Translations under genes and position numbers: made by a program
Shown: one piece after another, positions 1 through 7,515 of the stretch
How the letters are laid out: every line of letters starts with the position of its first letter
Numbering within the stretch: the first letter of the stretch is position 1
Notes under the pieces: model-generated
What the model was told of the DNA's origin: nothing
What the model saw: only the letters and a program-made list of their open reading frames with translations
Databases searched by the model: none
Assembly: GCA_937952395.1 (NCBI GenBank)
Contig: CALFYV010000090.1
Coordinates: 482,148-546,147, forward strand
Length of the DNA: 64,000 nucleotides
Reading direction: 5' to 3'
From: an uncultured Bacteriovoracaceae bacterium
GTDB lineage: Bacteria; Bdellovibrionota; Bacteriovoracia; Bacteriovoracales; Bacteriovoracaceae

Positions 1-71
1 GAGAATCGTTGTTGTGCGACAACAGGGGTTGCCAAAACCAACATAAAAATTGCAGCAAACAATTGTTTCAT
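1..71 (-). CDS. Partial secreted protein, N-terminus only
   Basis: The reading frame starts at the ATG at 71, behind a GGAG ribosome binding site, and runs off the left edge of the window. The visible 23 residues form a typical signal peptide: a basic start (MKQ), a hydrophobic core rich in Leu, Phe and Ala, and an Ala-x-Ala-like end (VVAQQ). The protein is therefore probably exported. It follows the TAG stop of the upstream gene by only ten bases, so the two are likely cotranscribed. Function cannot be seen. Confidence 0.6.
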   Translation of the reverse strand, partial: MKQLFAAIFMLVLATPVVAQQRF

Positions 72-80
72 TTTTAACTC

Positions 81-464
81 CTATTGAAAGAATTTATCAA
101 TTTCTTCTTGGGTGCAAGGACGGTCAATACTGGCGCCGGGTTCTGGCGACTTTCCAGCCTCTAATTTCTCAAGAACTTCAGGATTAACAATAATACTATC
201 GTTGTAATACGAGAGGTGTAAATATTTTTGCATCAATTTTGGATGAACATATTTTTTATGACCAGGAGGGATTTCGCAATAAGCACCATTTTCTTCTGTA
301 TGACAAAAATCGCCTTTAGGCGAATACATCCAATGATTTCCGGCATGGCCGACAGTTCCTTGGCATCTGCCGTGGATTAACATTTCATGGGGACATTGAT
401 GCTTATATTCTCTACGAAGCCACCTGCCTTTTCTAATCTTCTTATATAAGATTAAACCGACCAT
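81..464 (-). CDS. Hypothetical Cys/His-rich protein
   Basis: This 127-residue protein is not recognised. I chose the ATG at 464 because GGAG lies just upstream; a longer frame back to 506 would overlap the preceding gene. The N-terminal half contains spaced Cys and His (CPHEML, GRCQG, GHAGNHW, FCH, YCE), which suggests metal binding or a small disulfide-rich fold. The C-terminal third is acidic. It ends in TAG, directly followed by the ribosome binding site of the next gene, so UAG acts as a real stop here. Confidence 0.6.
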   Translation of the reverse strand: MVGLILYKKIRKGRWLRREYKHQCPHEMLIHGRCQGTVGHAGNHWMYSPKGDFCHTEENGAYCEIPPGHKKYVHPKLMQKYLHLSYYNDSIIVNPEVLEKLEAGKSPEPGASIDRPCTQEEIDKFFQ

Positions 465-465
465 A

Positions 466-738
466 TTAATCTCCATTTTTAGCTTGTTCCAAAGCTGCTT
501 CGGCAATTTCTTCCATTAAAGAATCGCCAAACTCAGGATCGTCGATAAATGGATTATCCGGGTCTTCGATATCGACACCAACTTCGCTTGCCAAACACTC
601 GATTGCCCTATCTCGTTCGTTATAATCAACAACAAGCAAAGAAGAATCCTCTGCTGCCTGTTTGTCTTTTAGCCAGTCGATTAACTCAGCAGCAAGCTTG
701 GAATCATTAGTAAAAAATGCTAATTTGTATTCGCACAT
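466..738 (-). CDS. Hypothetical acidic protein
   Basis: This protein of about 90 residues is not recognised. It begins MCEYKLAFF and has a strongly acidic C-terminal half (repeated Glu and Asp around EDPDNPF and EEIAEA), so a soluble helical protein is likely. The ATG at 738 is preferred over a TTG at 747; no strong ribosome binding site decides it. The start overlaps the 3' end of the upstream gene and its TAA abuts the next start, so translational coupling is likely. Confidence 0.5.
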   Translation of the reverse strand: MCEYKLAFFTNDSKLAAELIDWLKDKQAAEDSSLLVVDYNERDRAIECLASEVGVDIEDPDNPFIDDPEFGDSLMEEIAEAALEQAKNGD

Positions 739-980
739 AACATACAAAGCAGATTCACATTTACAATGCGATCTTGCTCATCCTTAACTAAATGTAATTT
801 GTTATCATCGTTAAACACAGTAAGAACAATGCGGCCCAACTCAGGAGTGACATATGGACCAACGAATTTAGAAAGATATTCACGACCTTCTTGTTCGCTG
901 TCAAATGGGCCTTCAAAATCAGACCAATTTTCTCCGGGTGGCGTGCAAACGTAATATTTTCCTTTTTCAAACTTGTTCAT
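720..980 (-). CDS. Hypothetical protein
   Basis: This is an 86-residue unrecognised protein with a mixed alpha/beta look and several aromatic residues near the N-terminus (YYVCTPPGENW). Its ATG overlaps the TGA of the upstream 2H phosphoesterase gene as ATGA, a typical coupled arrangement. It ends in TAG inside the next gene's start region. No motif allows a function. Confidence 0.5.
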   Translation of the reverse strand: MNKFEKGKYYVCTPPGENWSDFEGPFDSEQEGREYLSKFVGPYVTPELGRIVLTVFNDDNKLHLVKDEQDRIVNVNLLCMLCANTN

Positions 981-1384
981 AGATTAATATTGTTCCCAAT
1001 TGTTAAGTGTAATTTAAACTCTGGTTCTCGGGGCAGTCCCAACTCTTCTCTTAAGTCTAACAGCCAATCGCATTTAACGTCAAGCCAGTAATATTGGCCA
1101 TTGGTGCGAGGAACACTGTTATACTCGAACTCGACTTCCAATCCTTCGTATTTCCCCCAAAGTGATTGGAACTCATCAGGTGGCTTTTCATTCCTGCCGA
1201 TAGTGATGTGATCTTTCCATCCTGGAGCTTGTATTTTACGACAGTTGTTAGTTAGATAATCGTATAAACGACGATAGTATTTGCCGATTTCAGAACCACA
1301 TTGCAAAACTAGCCACCACTTCTCATCAGAATTGCCAATGAGTCGAGGGCTGTAATTCACCAATCCTGTGGATACGAACATCAT
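977..1384 (-). CDS. 2H phosphoesterase family protein (2',3'-cyclic phosphate processing)
   Basis: This 135-residue protein contains two H-x-T/S motifs, HITIG near residue 60 and HLTIG near residue 128, each followed by a small hydrophobic residue. That is the signature of 2H phosphoesterases, which act on 2',3'-cyclic phosphates or related nucleotides. The spacing of the two motifs fits the duplicated fold. Members work in tRNA splicing and repair or degrade signalling nucleotides. A second 2H protein (29269..29646), a cREC protein, an RlaP-like protein and an RNA ligase lie in the same window, which favours RNA end processing. The substrate is inferred only. Confidence 0.7.
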   Translation of the reverse strand: MMFVSTGLVNYSPRLIGNSDEKWWLVLQCGSEIGKYYRRLYDYLTNNCRKIQAPGWKDHITIGRNEKPPDEFQSLWGKYEGLEVEFEYNSVPRTNGQYYWLDVKCDWLLDLREELGLPREPEFKLHLTIGNNINL

Positions 1385-1393
1385 GCTTGATGA

Positions 1394-2065
1394 TTATAAC
1401 TCTGGATTTTCGCTTTGTAAAGCACTCATGTTAGCGTGGGCCATTTTTTCACGAGTGTGTGAAATTAATTTTCCCAACTGCTTTTTTGGAAGTTCTGGGT
1501 TCTGTTCTTTTAGGCTGCGCAATTCTCTAATTTGATCGGGAGTGATTTCATAGTTTGCCTTGAGATTGTTGCAAATTATGCACATTGTAACATAATTATC
1601 ATGACTATTTTTTCCACCTTTCGATTTTGGCAAAACATGGTCCTTAGTCATCAATATCAATTCGTCATTTTCAACGCCGTAGAGGTTGAAGTGCGGAGAT
1701 TTATCACAAGGATTTTGTTGTAACAAGAACTTCTCACCAGCAAGGCCGCATGCCACGCAAATATGATTTTGTTTAAAAACAAAATATCTGTGTGAGTTCA
1801 TACGAACATTATAAACAGAATCATCGACTTCAAAAGGCAATCTTGATTCTTCGGTTGTGAGACGGTCAAATATATCTTCTAAAGTAAACTCGGCCAAAGT
1901 TTCTAAATGAAACTTTTTCCTTCCTGGTACATTTACTTTTAGAATTTTGAAATCATGTGGAAAGACCGATTCCAACTTTTTCCTTGCAAATTTTGCAAGG
2001 TTGAATTCGCCCTCTGGAAGGTCTACTTCCCATTGAATTGTAGTTTTAATCTTTTGTTTAGGCAT
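1394..2065 (-). CDS. HNH endonuclease
   Basis: The central part of this 223-residue protein shows a Cys-x-x-Cys pair (CVACG), then DHVLPKSKGG, an Asn (NYVTMC) and a second Cys-x-x-Cys (CIICN). This is the classic zinc-stabilised HNH nuclease core with the catalytic His in DHV. The first 90 residues are a separate N-terminal region without a recognised fold. Free-standing HNH proteins in phages are usually homing endonucleases. It starts at MPKQKIK; the upstream 70 bases have no gene. Confidence 0.8.
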   Translation of the reverse strand: MPKQKIKTTIQWEVDLPEGEFNLAKFARKKLESVFPHDFKILKVNVPGRKKFHLETLAEFTLEDIFDRLTTEESRLPFEVDDSVYNVRMNSHRYFVFKQNHICVACGLAGEKFLLQQNPCDKSPHFNLYGVENDELILMTKDHVLPKSKGGKNSHDNYVTMCIICNNLKANYEITPDQIRELRSLKEQNPELPKKQLGKLISHTREKMAHANMSALQSENPEL

Positions 2066-2137
2066 AATTAATGCCCAAACTCAAATAAACATTCTCGAAC
2101 ATGCATTATTTATTCAATATTATGATAATTCTTTTAA

Positions 2138-2512
2138 TTATACAGAAACATTAGTTTTTGTAAACCACAATTCAAGTTTTTCATATGTTTCATTGATAAT
2201 CTCTAATTGACTATCCATAAAAGGAACAACTTCACTTTCAACCCATTTAGGGCGACGAGCTAATTCAAACCATTTTAACATAGATTCGTCAGTTTTCTTG
2301 GTTTTGCTGTTCCAACATCTATCGCCGGTCAACGTACAATATTTCTCTGGTTCCGGCCTATTGCGATTTTTTGGCAATTTCCTTGCCCAACGATGATATT
2401 TGGCTCTAGCGTAAATGGTTTCCCAATACCACTTCTTAATTTTCTTGAGTTTTAAATAGGTTTGATAATCACAAGGGTGCCAGCCCCAACGACCTTTAAT
2501 TGCTTGATTCAT
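2138..2512 (-). CDS. Hypothetical basic, Trp-rich protein
   Basis: This 124-residue protein is rich in Trp, Lys and Arg (GRWGWHP, KKWYWE, HRWARK). AAGGAG seven bases upstream fixes the start at MNQAIK, overlapping the upstream gene's end. The composition could fit nucleic acid binding, but no family is recognised. It is the last gene before a short gap leading to the HNH gene. Confidence 0.55.
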   Translation of the reverse strand: MNQAIKGRWGWHPCDYQTYLKLKKIKKWYWETIYARAKYHRWARKLPKNRNRPEPEKYCTLTGDRCWNSKTKKTDESMLKWFELARRPKWVESEVVPFMDSQLEIINETYEKLELWFTKTNVSV

Positions 2513-2807
2513 TTTGTTTCTCCTTAAATTTTCTTGCACATTTAATTGCAGCTAAAATAGTTTTTTCTAGTCCTGGCCAATCATCATCCCAATTGCTATC
2601 GTTTCCCTCATCAGGATCAGTCAGCACGACACAAGTTTCCGATTCGTGACACCTGCTAGCGTTTTCTATTGCTACGATTTTTTCACCATGAATATATAAA
2701 ATTACTTCCCATCCACAAATTGCACCATATCCATCATCATGAGAAATCGATACAGCGTGGGATTTATGTTCATTTTTCCACTTCTCCAATTCTTTTGTTG
2801 CGTTCAT
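2496..2807 (-). CDS. Hypothetical protein
   Basis: This 103-residue protein is unrecognised. It has an acidic middle (DPDEGNDSNWDDDW) and a basic C-terminus. The ATG is preceded by AAAGGAGG and overlaps the TGA of the upstream gene, and its own end overlaps the next start, so it belongs to a coupled set of three. Confidence 0.55.
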   Translation of the reverse strand: MNATKELEKWKNEHKSHAVSISHDDGYGAICGWEVILYIHGEKIVAIENASRCHESETCVVLTDPDEGNDSNWDDDWPGLEKTILAAIKCARKFKEKQNESSN

Positions 2808-3511
2808 TTTCCTCCTTTAAACCAATTCAGCGGATTTAAAACATTTCTACTGTTTGCTTTCAGAAATTTTCTGTCTCTCTTTTCTCTTTCTTTTTTCTCT
2901 TCTGGCGTCTCGAATGTGTAAAGACATTCTGCTGAAATATAAACACAGGGGCGGTCTGCTTCGAAGCAATCAAAATCAATACAATCTTTCAGAGATTTTG
3001 CACCTCCGGGCATACAAATATAACCAAACCTATCATCTCTAACAAAAGATTCTGGAATGTTTCTTAAGTCTAAAAATTGAATCTTCCAACTGGAATCATC
3101 GCCCCAAACACAACCAGCCATAAAACCAAAACTTCCAATGGGCCATTTGGCTTTTTCTTTATTTTTTGTATATTCATAAGCTAAATCTTCATTGGTTAAA
3201 TCTGGAACGTAGTAATGGGTGGGACAAAATCCAAATCCATTTCGTTCTTCTCCACATATATCTTTACAATCTGGCAGTGTCATAACTCTAGTTGCGGTAT
3301 AATCGGAACTATACAGAGCATACCATTGATCTTTAAGTTGAAACGGATAGAAAGTTTTAAATAAAGTTGTGTAGTTCCTATCGTATTCACCTATCTGTTC
3401 ATCATTTTTGTTAAATATTCCTATTTTCAATGTATTCCAACATCCTGGTTGGGTTTCTACTTCTTGAATTTCTTTTGCATAAAATTCTTTAGTTCCTGAT
3501 GTTTTATTCAT
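2804..3511 (-). CDS. Hypothetical protein, 235 aa
   Basis: This is an unrecognised soluble protein with many aromatic residues and paired Cys (CKDICGEE, FGFCPTHYY, CFEADRPC), perhaps a metal-binding or disulfide-containing fold. The C-terminus is basic. AAAGGAG lies upstream of the ATG at 3511. The gene follows the tRNA-like element at 3534..3595, so both may be on one transcript. Confidence 0.55.
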   Translation of the reverse strand: MNKTSGTKEFYAKEIQEVETQPGCWNTLKIGIFNKNDEQIGEYDRNYTTLFKTFYPFQLKDQWYALYSSDYTATRVMTLPDCKDICGEERNGFGFCPTHYYVPDLTNEDLAYEYTKNKEKAKWPIGSFGFMAGCVWGDDSSWKIQFLDLRNIPESFVRDDRFGYICMPGGAKSLKDCIDFDCFEADRPCVYISAECLYTFETPEEKKEREKRDRKFLKANSRNVLNPLNWFKGGK

Positions 3512-3533
3512 TTTTTCTCCTTTGTTAAAAAAG

Positions 3534-3595
3534 CAGCCAGTTCGGGAATTGAACGCCGAATCTTCAGCAGCAAGCCGCTGATGTTCTAACTGGCT
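3534..3595 (-). tRNA. tRNA-like element lacking a D-arm
   Basis: On the minus strand there is a perfect 7-bp acceptor-like helix (AGCCAGT with ACTGGCT), a 5-bp anticodon-like helix (TCAGC with GCTGA) closing an 8-nt loop, and a 4-5 bp T-arm-like helix (TTCGG with CCGAA) around TTCAATTC. Only seven bases separate the acceptor from the anticodon helix, so no D-arm is present. It may be a decayed tRNA from which the D-arm was deleted, or a tRNA mimic. The anticodon cannot be assigned. Confidence 0.45.
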
Positions 3596-3599
3596 GGGA

Positions 3600-4043
3600 T
3601 TACGATAACTCCGCTTTAAGTTGATTTAACTTTTTAATTTTTATTTCTTTTTCTTTTTGCTCTTTTTCTTGCTTTGATTTTTTAATTTGATTGTTCATTT
3701 CAACGATGTAATTTGATTGTTCATTGTTTTCATTTAAAACAAAATCTAATTTCATGGAAAACGACCCTTGATCATGCCCGCCGTAATTCCATGTCTCTTC
3801 CCATTCCACCACAATTTCATCATCCTGAATGGTCCATTTATCATATGGACTCAACGCATTTGAAGATGGCCAGCCATAACCACAATGATTGCCTTTTGCC
3901 TCTTCTAACTCTCTAGATTTTTTTAAACAAATCTCAGCAGCAGAAAATACTTTATCATTTAATTCTTTTGACAATGCGGCCTCGAATTTCTCAAGTTGAA
4001 GCTTAGCTTTGTTGAATTCTGTAATTTTGTTTCTAATGTTCAT
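3600..4043 (-). CDS. Hypothetical coiled-coil protein
   Basis: This 147-residue protein has a Lys/Glu-rich C-terminal stretch (KKSKQEKEQKEKEIK) that predicts a coiled coil, and helical heptads at the N-terminus. The middle (WEETWNYGGHDQG) is beta-like. It is not assigned to a family. The ATG overlaps the TAA of the upstream gene, and the gene ends just before the tRNA-like element. Confidence 0.5.
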   Translation of the reverse strand: MNIRNKITEFNKAKLQLEKFEAALSKELNDKVFSAAEICLKKSRELEEAKGNHCGYGWPSSNALSPYDKWTIQDDEIVVEWEETWNYGGHDQGSFSMKLDFVLNENNEQSNYIVEMNNQIKKSKQEKEQKEKEIKIKKLNQLKAELS

Positions 4044-4234
4044 TTTGGTTCCTTTTCTTCAATTAAAGAAATGCCTGATTTAAGAAAGGCTATCATTTTA
4101 TAAGCCCAATTTTGTTGTCGTTTCATTTCATGCCAATGTGCTTCACAACTAGACAAATTGTTAACTTCTTCAATCAATTCTTGATTTGACTTAATCATTA
4201 ATTTTGCTTCTTTAATCCATTCTTGTTCATTCAT
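4040..4234 (-). CDS. Hypothetical small helical protein
   Basis: This protein of 64 residues begins MNEQEWIKEA. The ATG at 4234 has AAGGAAA upstream and lies inside the 3' end of the 24-codon gene before it. It is largely helical and charged. No function is visible. Confidence 0.5.
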   Translation of the reverse strand: MNEQEWIKEAKLMIKSNQELIEEVNNLSSCEAHWHEMKRQQNWAYKMIAFLKSGISLIEEKEPK

Positions 4235-4301
4235 TTTCAAATTTCCTTTTCAATCGTTCATTGAGCTTATTCCATTTCAAAAGCAAATCTTCTTTAGCCA
4301 T
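4227..4301 (-). CDS. Very small basic protein, 24 aa
   Basis: A 24-codon frame (MAKEDLLLKWNK and onward) starts at 4301 behind AGGAGAAG and ends in a TGA overlapping the next ATG. The strong ribosome binding site and coupling on both sides argue that it is translated. It is amphipathic and basic. A longer frame back to 4430 overlaps the HD gene and is not supported. Confidence 0.4.
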   Translation of the reverse strand: MAKEDLLLKWNKLNERLKRKFENE

Positions 4302-4914
4302 TTTTCTTCTCCTGTTCAAAATAAAAATTACAAATTTGTTTGCCTCGTCGATCCAATTGCTTCCATTTTGCTTTAAAACTGTTGGAATCTGTGCCACCAA
4401 ACAACTTCGCATTGCTATGGACTTCTGCAAGGGCGGCTAATAGCAAAGTACACGCATCTTGGATGGTCCAGATATTTTCAATATAATTTTGAATTTCCTC
4501 AGCCGAAGCCGTGTGTAAAATCATATCCCATCCAATTAAATTAGCAATTTTTCGCCCATCGGACTTCAATTGTTCTTGTGTGTTGTAAACATCGTCAGAT
4601 TCTAAGAAAATGTTTTTAGAAACTTCAGCATGATTGGGGAAATGAACCTTGCCGTTTTCATCTACAGTACGACAATGCGGCTTGCCAATATCATGTAATC
4701 GAATGTAATTTGAAATTACATGATTTTCATGAATGTTTTCAATTAAGCCTTCACCATAATCATAAAACCAACTAGGCAATCGCCAATTTCTATGAACGAT
4801 CTCAGTTAATTCTGAAAAACAATTCCAAACATCGACGCCATGTTGGTACACAGTTTGTCCTTTGGTTTGTTCGCATTTAAGCATTTCTTTTACAAGATCA
4901 TCAAAGGAAATCAT
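4294..4914 (-). CDS. HD-domain phosphohydrolase
   Basis: This 206-residue protein contains an HD signature: LHDIGKP near residue 75, a following His in FPNHAEVS about 18 residues later, and an upstream His in the N-terminal helix region. HD proteins hydrolyse phosphate esters of nucleotides, including (d)NTPs and cyclic nucleotides. The arrangement resembles small HD domains related to the tRNA nucleotidyltransferase HD module, but no nucleotidyltransferase domain is present. Its ATG overlaps the TGA of the Pth2-like gene, so the two are coupled. Confidence 0.7.
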   Translation of the reverse strand: MISFDDLVKEMLKCEQTKGQTVYQHGVDVWNCFSELTEIVHRNWRLPSWFYDYGEGLIENIHENHVISNYIRLHDIGKPHCRTVDENGKVHFPNHAEVSKNIFLESDDVYNTQEQLKSDGRKIANLIGWDMILHTASAEEIQNYIENIWTIQDACTLLLAALAEVHSNAKLFGGTDSNSFKAKWKQLDRRGKQICNFYFEQEKKNG

Positions 4915-5330
4915 GCAGCACCTCCTTTAACACACTCAGGACATAAACCACCCGGCCATTGTGGAGATTGACAGAAACAGCCGGGGGCTTGTTTGAAATT
5001 AGAACTTTTAAGAAGTTGATACCTGCGAAATATATGTTTTTTATTTTCAGGTATAGGCTCGGTAGAAAAAGCAGTTAATTCATTACCGAGATCACTTTCA
5101 TAGAAGGGCCTGCAAATAACACCCTGCGCACGGAGTTTATCCAGGTGTTTTTGCAGCTTTTCCTCGTTGTCCAAAGCGCATATTATGACACTTGGATGTT
5201 CAACGTGGGGAGAGATAAACCTTGCGGTTTCAATTGCAGCATGAGAAGATTGAACTGCAATCTGCGGCGAAGAGAGATCGTGCCGCACAAAGATGTAAAT
5301 ATAAGTTTTAGTATCAGAGCCCTAGGTCAT
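4911..5330 (-). CDS. Pth2-type peptidyl-tRNA hydrolase with in-frame UAG at codon 3
   Basis: The protein shows the Pth2 pattern: a first strand YIYIFVRHDLS, then AVQSSHAAIE (the conserved Q-x-x-HA), then the later alpha/beta parts. Pth2 enzymes cleave peptidyl-tRNA left by stalled ribosomes. A Cys-rich tail (CFCQS, LCPECVKG) is unusual and may bind metal. The only ATG in frame before the first strand lies at 5330 with AAGGA eight bases upstream, but codon 3 is TAG. A GTG at 5288 would delete the first strand. Suppression by the CUA tRNA at 7414..7487 would give an intact protein. A nonsense mutation or a rare start such as ATT is the alternative. Confidence 0.65.
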
Positions 5331-5407
5331 TTCAAAAATCCTTATTTCGGAGGTTTCAGTGTCTACAGGTATTATAGTCATGCGGCTGCGATTTGTAAAG
5401 AGGAAAT

Positions 5408-5737
5408 TTAGCTTAACCGATTAAAAGCCTTCAATACATCAAGGCCGTAATCCAAAAAAACCTGTTTGATTAGCACGACAGGATTCGTCAAAGGCAAGGC
5501 TGAATTTTCGTTATTTGCAATTATTTCGATTACTTTTGAAACAGCCTTTTCTCTCTGGGTTTGGGTTGCATCGATTGCACTTTGCACCTTTTTTAAATCT
5601 GATTGAAATTTAGCATATTGCCCAGGAGTTACCATAAATTCATGACCTATTCCTGCTTTACAAAGCAATTGTTTCTGCTTCGGACTTGGTGTACCAAATG
5701 TATCGCTAATAAATTCTTGATCAAATTCATCAGTCAT
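5408..5737 (-). CDS. Hypothetical protein
   Basis: This 109-residue protein is unrecognised. It is helical, with a central segment typical of a coiled coil (DLKKVQSAIDATQTQREK) and a C-terminal helix. Its ATG overlaps the TGA of the upstream gene. It sits in a run of coupled small genes leading to the Pth2-like gene. Confidence 0.5.
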   Translation of the reverse strand: MTDEFDQEFISDTFGTPSPKQKQLLCKAGIGHEFMVTPGQYAKFQSDLKKVQSAIDATQTQREKAVSKVIEIIANNENSALPLTNPVVLIKQVFLDYGLDVLKAFNRLS

Positions 5738-6354
5738 TTCTTTTTAATCCTTATTTTTCTTTTTTTCTCAATTTCTTCTCGTAATTCATTAGCACGAACT
5801 ACTTCGTCCTTAGTGGCCGTGCCAGTAATGATCCTAGAAATTAATTTATTATATTCTACTGTTGGGCTCTCCGTTTTTAGGCCAGGACGTAAAACTTCGG
5901 GCTCTTCTTTTTTTGAAGATTTCAAATAATCCCATCGTTCTAAATCAGACCATCCAGCCAAGCCTGAAAGGATTTTAGAGTTTAGATTAGCATGTTCGCT
6001 ATCTGGCTGTTCTTCAACTGAATTTTTTATTTTTAATTTAATAGCTTTGGCTAAATTAGGGTGTGAATCCCAACGTAATTTCTTTTTAGAAGCAGCTAAT
6101 CCCCCCATAAATGCCATTAAATTACGACGAAAATGATCTACATGGCAATCAAAAATCCCAATGCGTTCTTCAATATCACGCATAAATGGTTCATTTTGCA
6201 CAACCTGATCGTTGGCACCTAGCAACAAATAATCCTTGACACAGATAATATATTCTTTAAAAATCTTATCTGCTTCCTTATTGTTAGTTTTTCCGAAAAA
6301 GGGATTTTCATATAACCCAAAAACCCCGAAAAACTTTTGAATTAGGTTAATCAT
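5734..6354 (-). CDS. Hypothetical protein, about 206 aa
   Basis: The start at MINLIQKFFG (6354) is chosen because GGAG lies seven bases upstream, inside the end of the preceding gene. The protein is predicted to be mostly helical, with a very basic C-terminus (EKKRKIRIKKK) that could contact nucleic acid. No family is recognised. Confidence 0.5.
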   Translation of the reverse strand: MINLIQKFFGVFGLYENPFFGKTNNKEADKIFKEYIICVKDYLLLGANDQVVQNEPFMRDIEERIGIFDCHVDHFRRNLMAFMGGLAASKKKLRWDSHPNLAKAIKLKIKNSVEEQPDSEHANLNSKILSGLAGWSDLERWDYLKSSKKEEPEVLRPGLKTESPTVEYNKLISRIITGTATKDEVVRANELREEIEKKRKIRIKKK

Positions 6355-6550
6355 TTCTTTTCTCCATCCATTTTTGGTATTCGGCTTGGGCTCCAAAAAC
6401 ACCTAAATCTTGTTCTCGCAAAATACGTTGTGCCAATTCAATTTTGTCTTGTTCAGATACTTTGCCCATATCATGCAATATATTATAATAACGATATATC
6501 TTACCTAGAGATTGAGCCAGTTGTTTTTCAAGGTTGTTGAGTTCGGTCAT
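6347..6550 (-). CDS. Hypothetical small helical protein
   Basis: This 67-residue protein starts at MTELNNLEKQ, within the end of the upstream gene. It is charged and helical. The start was preferred over an upstream TTG-type start because it leaves the usual short overlap. No function is seen. Confidence 0.45.
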   Translation of the reverse strand: MTELNNLEKQLAQSLGKIYRYYNILHDMGKVSEQDKIELAQRILREQDLGVFGAQAEYQKWMEKRND

Positions 6551-7151
6551 GTGTAACAAATTGCCGTGGCGGCCCTTTCGTCATCTGGGCATAGTATGGT
6601 TCTTCATCTCTTATTTTAACATCATTCCCCAGTTTGTCAACTTGATTATAATCCTCAGGAGATTGTGGATTTCCACCATGATGGATCATAACTATAGGCT
6701 CTCCAGGCAATTTGACAACAGAGCCCCACTGACAATGATCGCCCTTGTCATCAAAACACAAGGTTTTTATATGTTGAACAAACTCGTCATTCGGCATATC
6801 TCCCTGTGGCTGAACAACAAAGCTTTCCTCTTTTTGTGGATGTATATTCCCTTCTTTATCTTCCTCTTGGCCAACGCCAAGAACAGGATAAAAAGAAAAA
6901 CCTAAAGAAAGCAATTTTTGCTGAAGTCGCCTATTAGCTTTTCTGTTTTTGATAAGTTTCTGGGCAGAGTTGCCGGGAATGTCGGCTCGAAATGCAGTAA
7001 GTATGGCAACTGGTTTTTGAAGTGTGATGTTGCCTTGCTGGACGAATTTGCCAATTGTTCTCCAAAAAGAACGACGGGCAGACATTTCTAATAAAATGTC
7101 TTGTTGTTTATCAAGAAATTGACCCTCTTCCCATTCAGCAAAGTTTTTCAT
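6528..7151 (-). CDS. DUF3293-like protein
   Basis: The 207-residue sequence contains a block typical of DUF3293: PVAILTAFRAD, then NRKANRRLQQKL, LGFSFYPVLGVGQE and an EESFVVQP segment. DUF3293 proteins are small and widespread but have no established function. The match comes from memory of the pattern and was not searched. The protein is followed by a tight cluster of coupled genes. Confidence 0.55.
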   Translation of the reverse strand: MKNFAEWEEGQFLDKQQDILLEMSARRSFWRTIGKFVQQGNITLQKPVAILTAFRADIPGNSAQKLIKNRKANRRLQQKLLSLGFSFYPVLGVGQEEDKEGNIHPQKEESFVVQPQGDMPNDEFVQHIKTLCFDDKGDHCQWGSVVKLPGEPIVMIHHGGNPQSPEDYNQVDKLGNDVKIRDEEPYYAQMTKGPPRQFVTHDRTQQP

Positions 7152-7191
7152 AATTACTCCAATTATTGTATTTATTGGAATAATTATGAAT

Positions 7192-7389
7192 TTACCAGCG
7201 ATTATAATACAATTGTAATGAAAATTGCCATATTAATTTAATTGTAAAATAAATTACAATAGCAGGTGAAAAAATTATATACACCAACCATTTTCGAGGG
7301 GAAACATCTAAAAACTTATCATTTAAAACAAATAAAAGCAATGAACAAATTGAATAGAATATCAGTATGGTAAGTATGATTTTCATCAA
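7192..7389 (-). CDS. Small membrane protein, two TM helices
   Basis: This 65-residue protein has two hydrophobic helices (residues about 4-24 and 35-58) and little else, so it should sit in the inner membrane. It lies between the DUF3293-like gene and the CUA tRNA. A phage role such as holin or superinfection protein is possible but unsupported. Confidence 0.5.
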   Translation of the reverse strand: MMKIILTILIFYSICSLLLFVLNDKFLDVSPRKWLVYIIFSPAIVIYFTIKLIWQFSLQLYYNRW

Positions 7390-7413
7390 TAAACCTTCTC
7401 ATCAATTTGAAAG

Positions 7414-7487
7414 CGCTCTCGGTGGGACTCGAACCCACAACGCATCGTTTTAGAAACGACCGACTCTAACCATTGAGCTACGAGAGC
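7414..7487 (-). tRNA. tRNA with anticodon CUA (putative amber suppressor)
   Basis: The minus strand folds as a full cloverleaf: acceptor GCTCTCG with CGAGAGC, D-stem GCTC with GAGT, anticodon stem GTCGT with ACGAT, 7-nt loop TTCTAAA, a 5-nt variable region, T-stem GTGGG with CCCAC around TTCGAGT, and discriminator G. The loop has T33 and A37, and bases 34-36 are C-T-A, which decode UAG. Reading the anticodon as TCT (Arg) would break the anticodon stem. One oddity is two bases instead of one between the D and anticodon stems. The amino acid charged cannot be inferred safely. UAG is also an ordinary stop in several nearby genes. Confidence 0.75.
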
Positions 7488-7515
7488 ACGCAGTTTCAAC
7501 TGCTAGGCAACCGAT

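Noticed and set aside
7414..7487. tRNA-Arg (UCU)
   Set aside because: That reading shifts the loop by one base and destroys the anticodon stem pairing.
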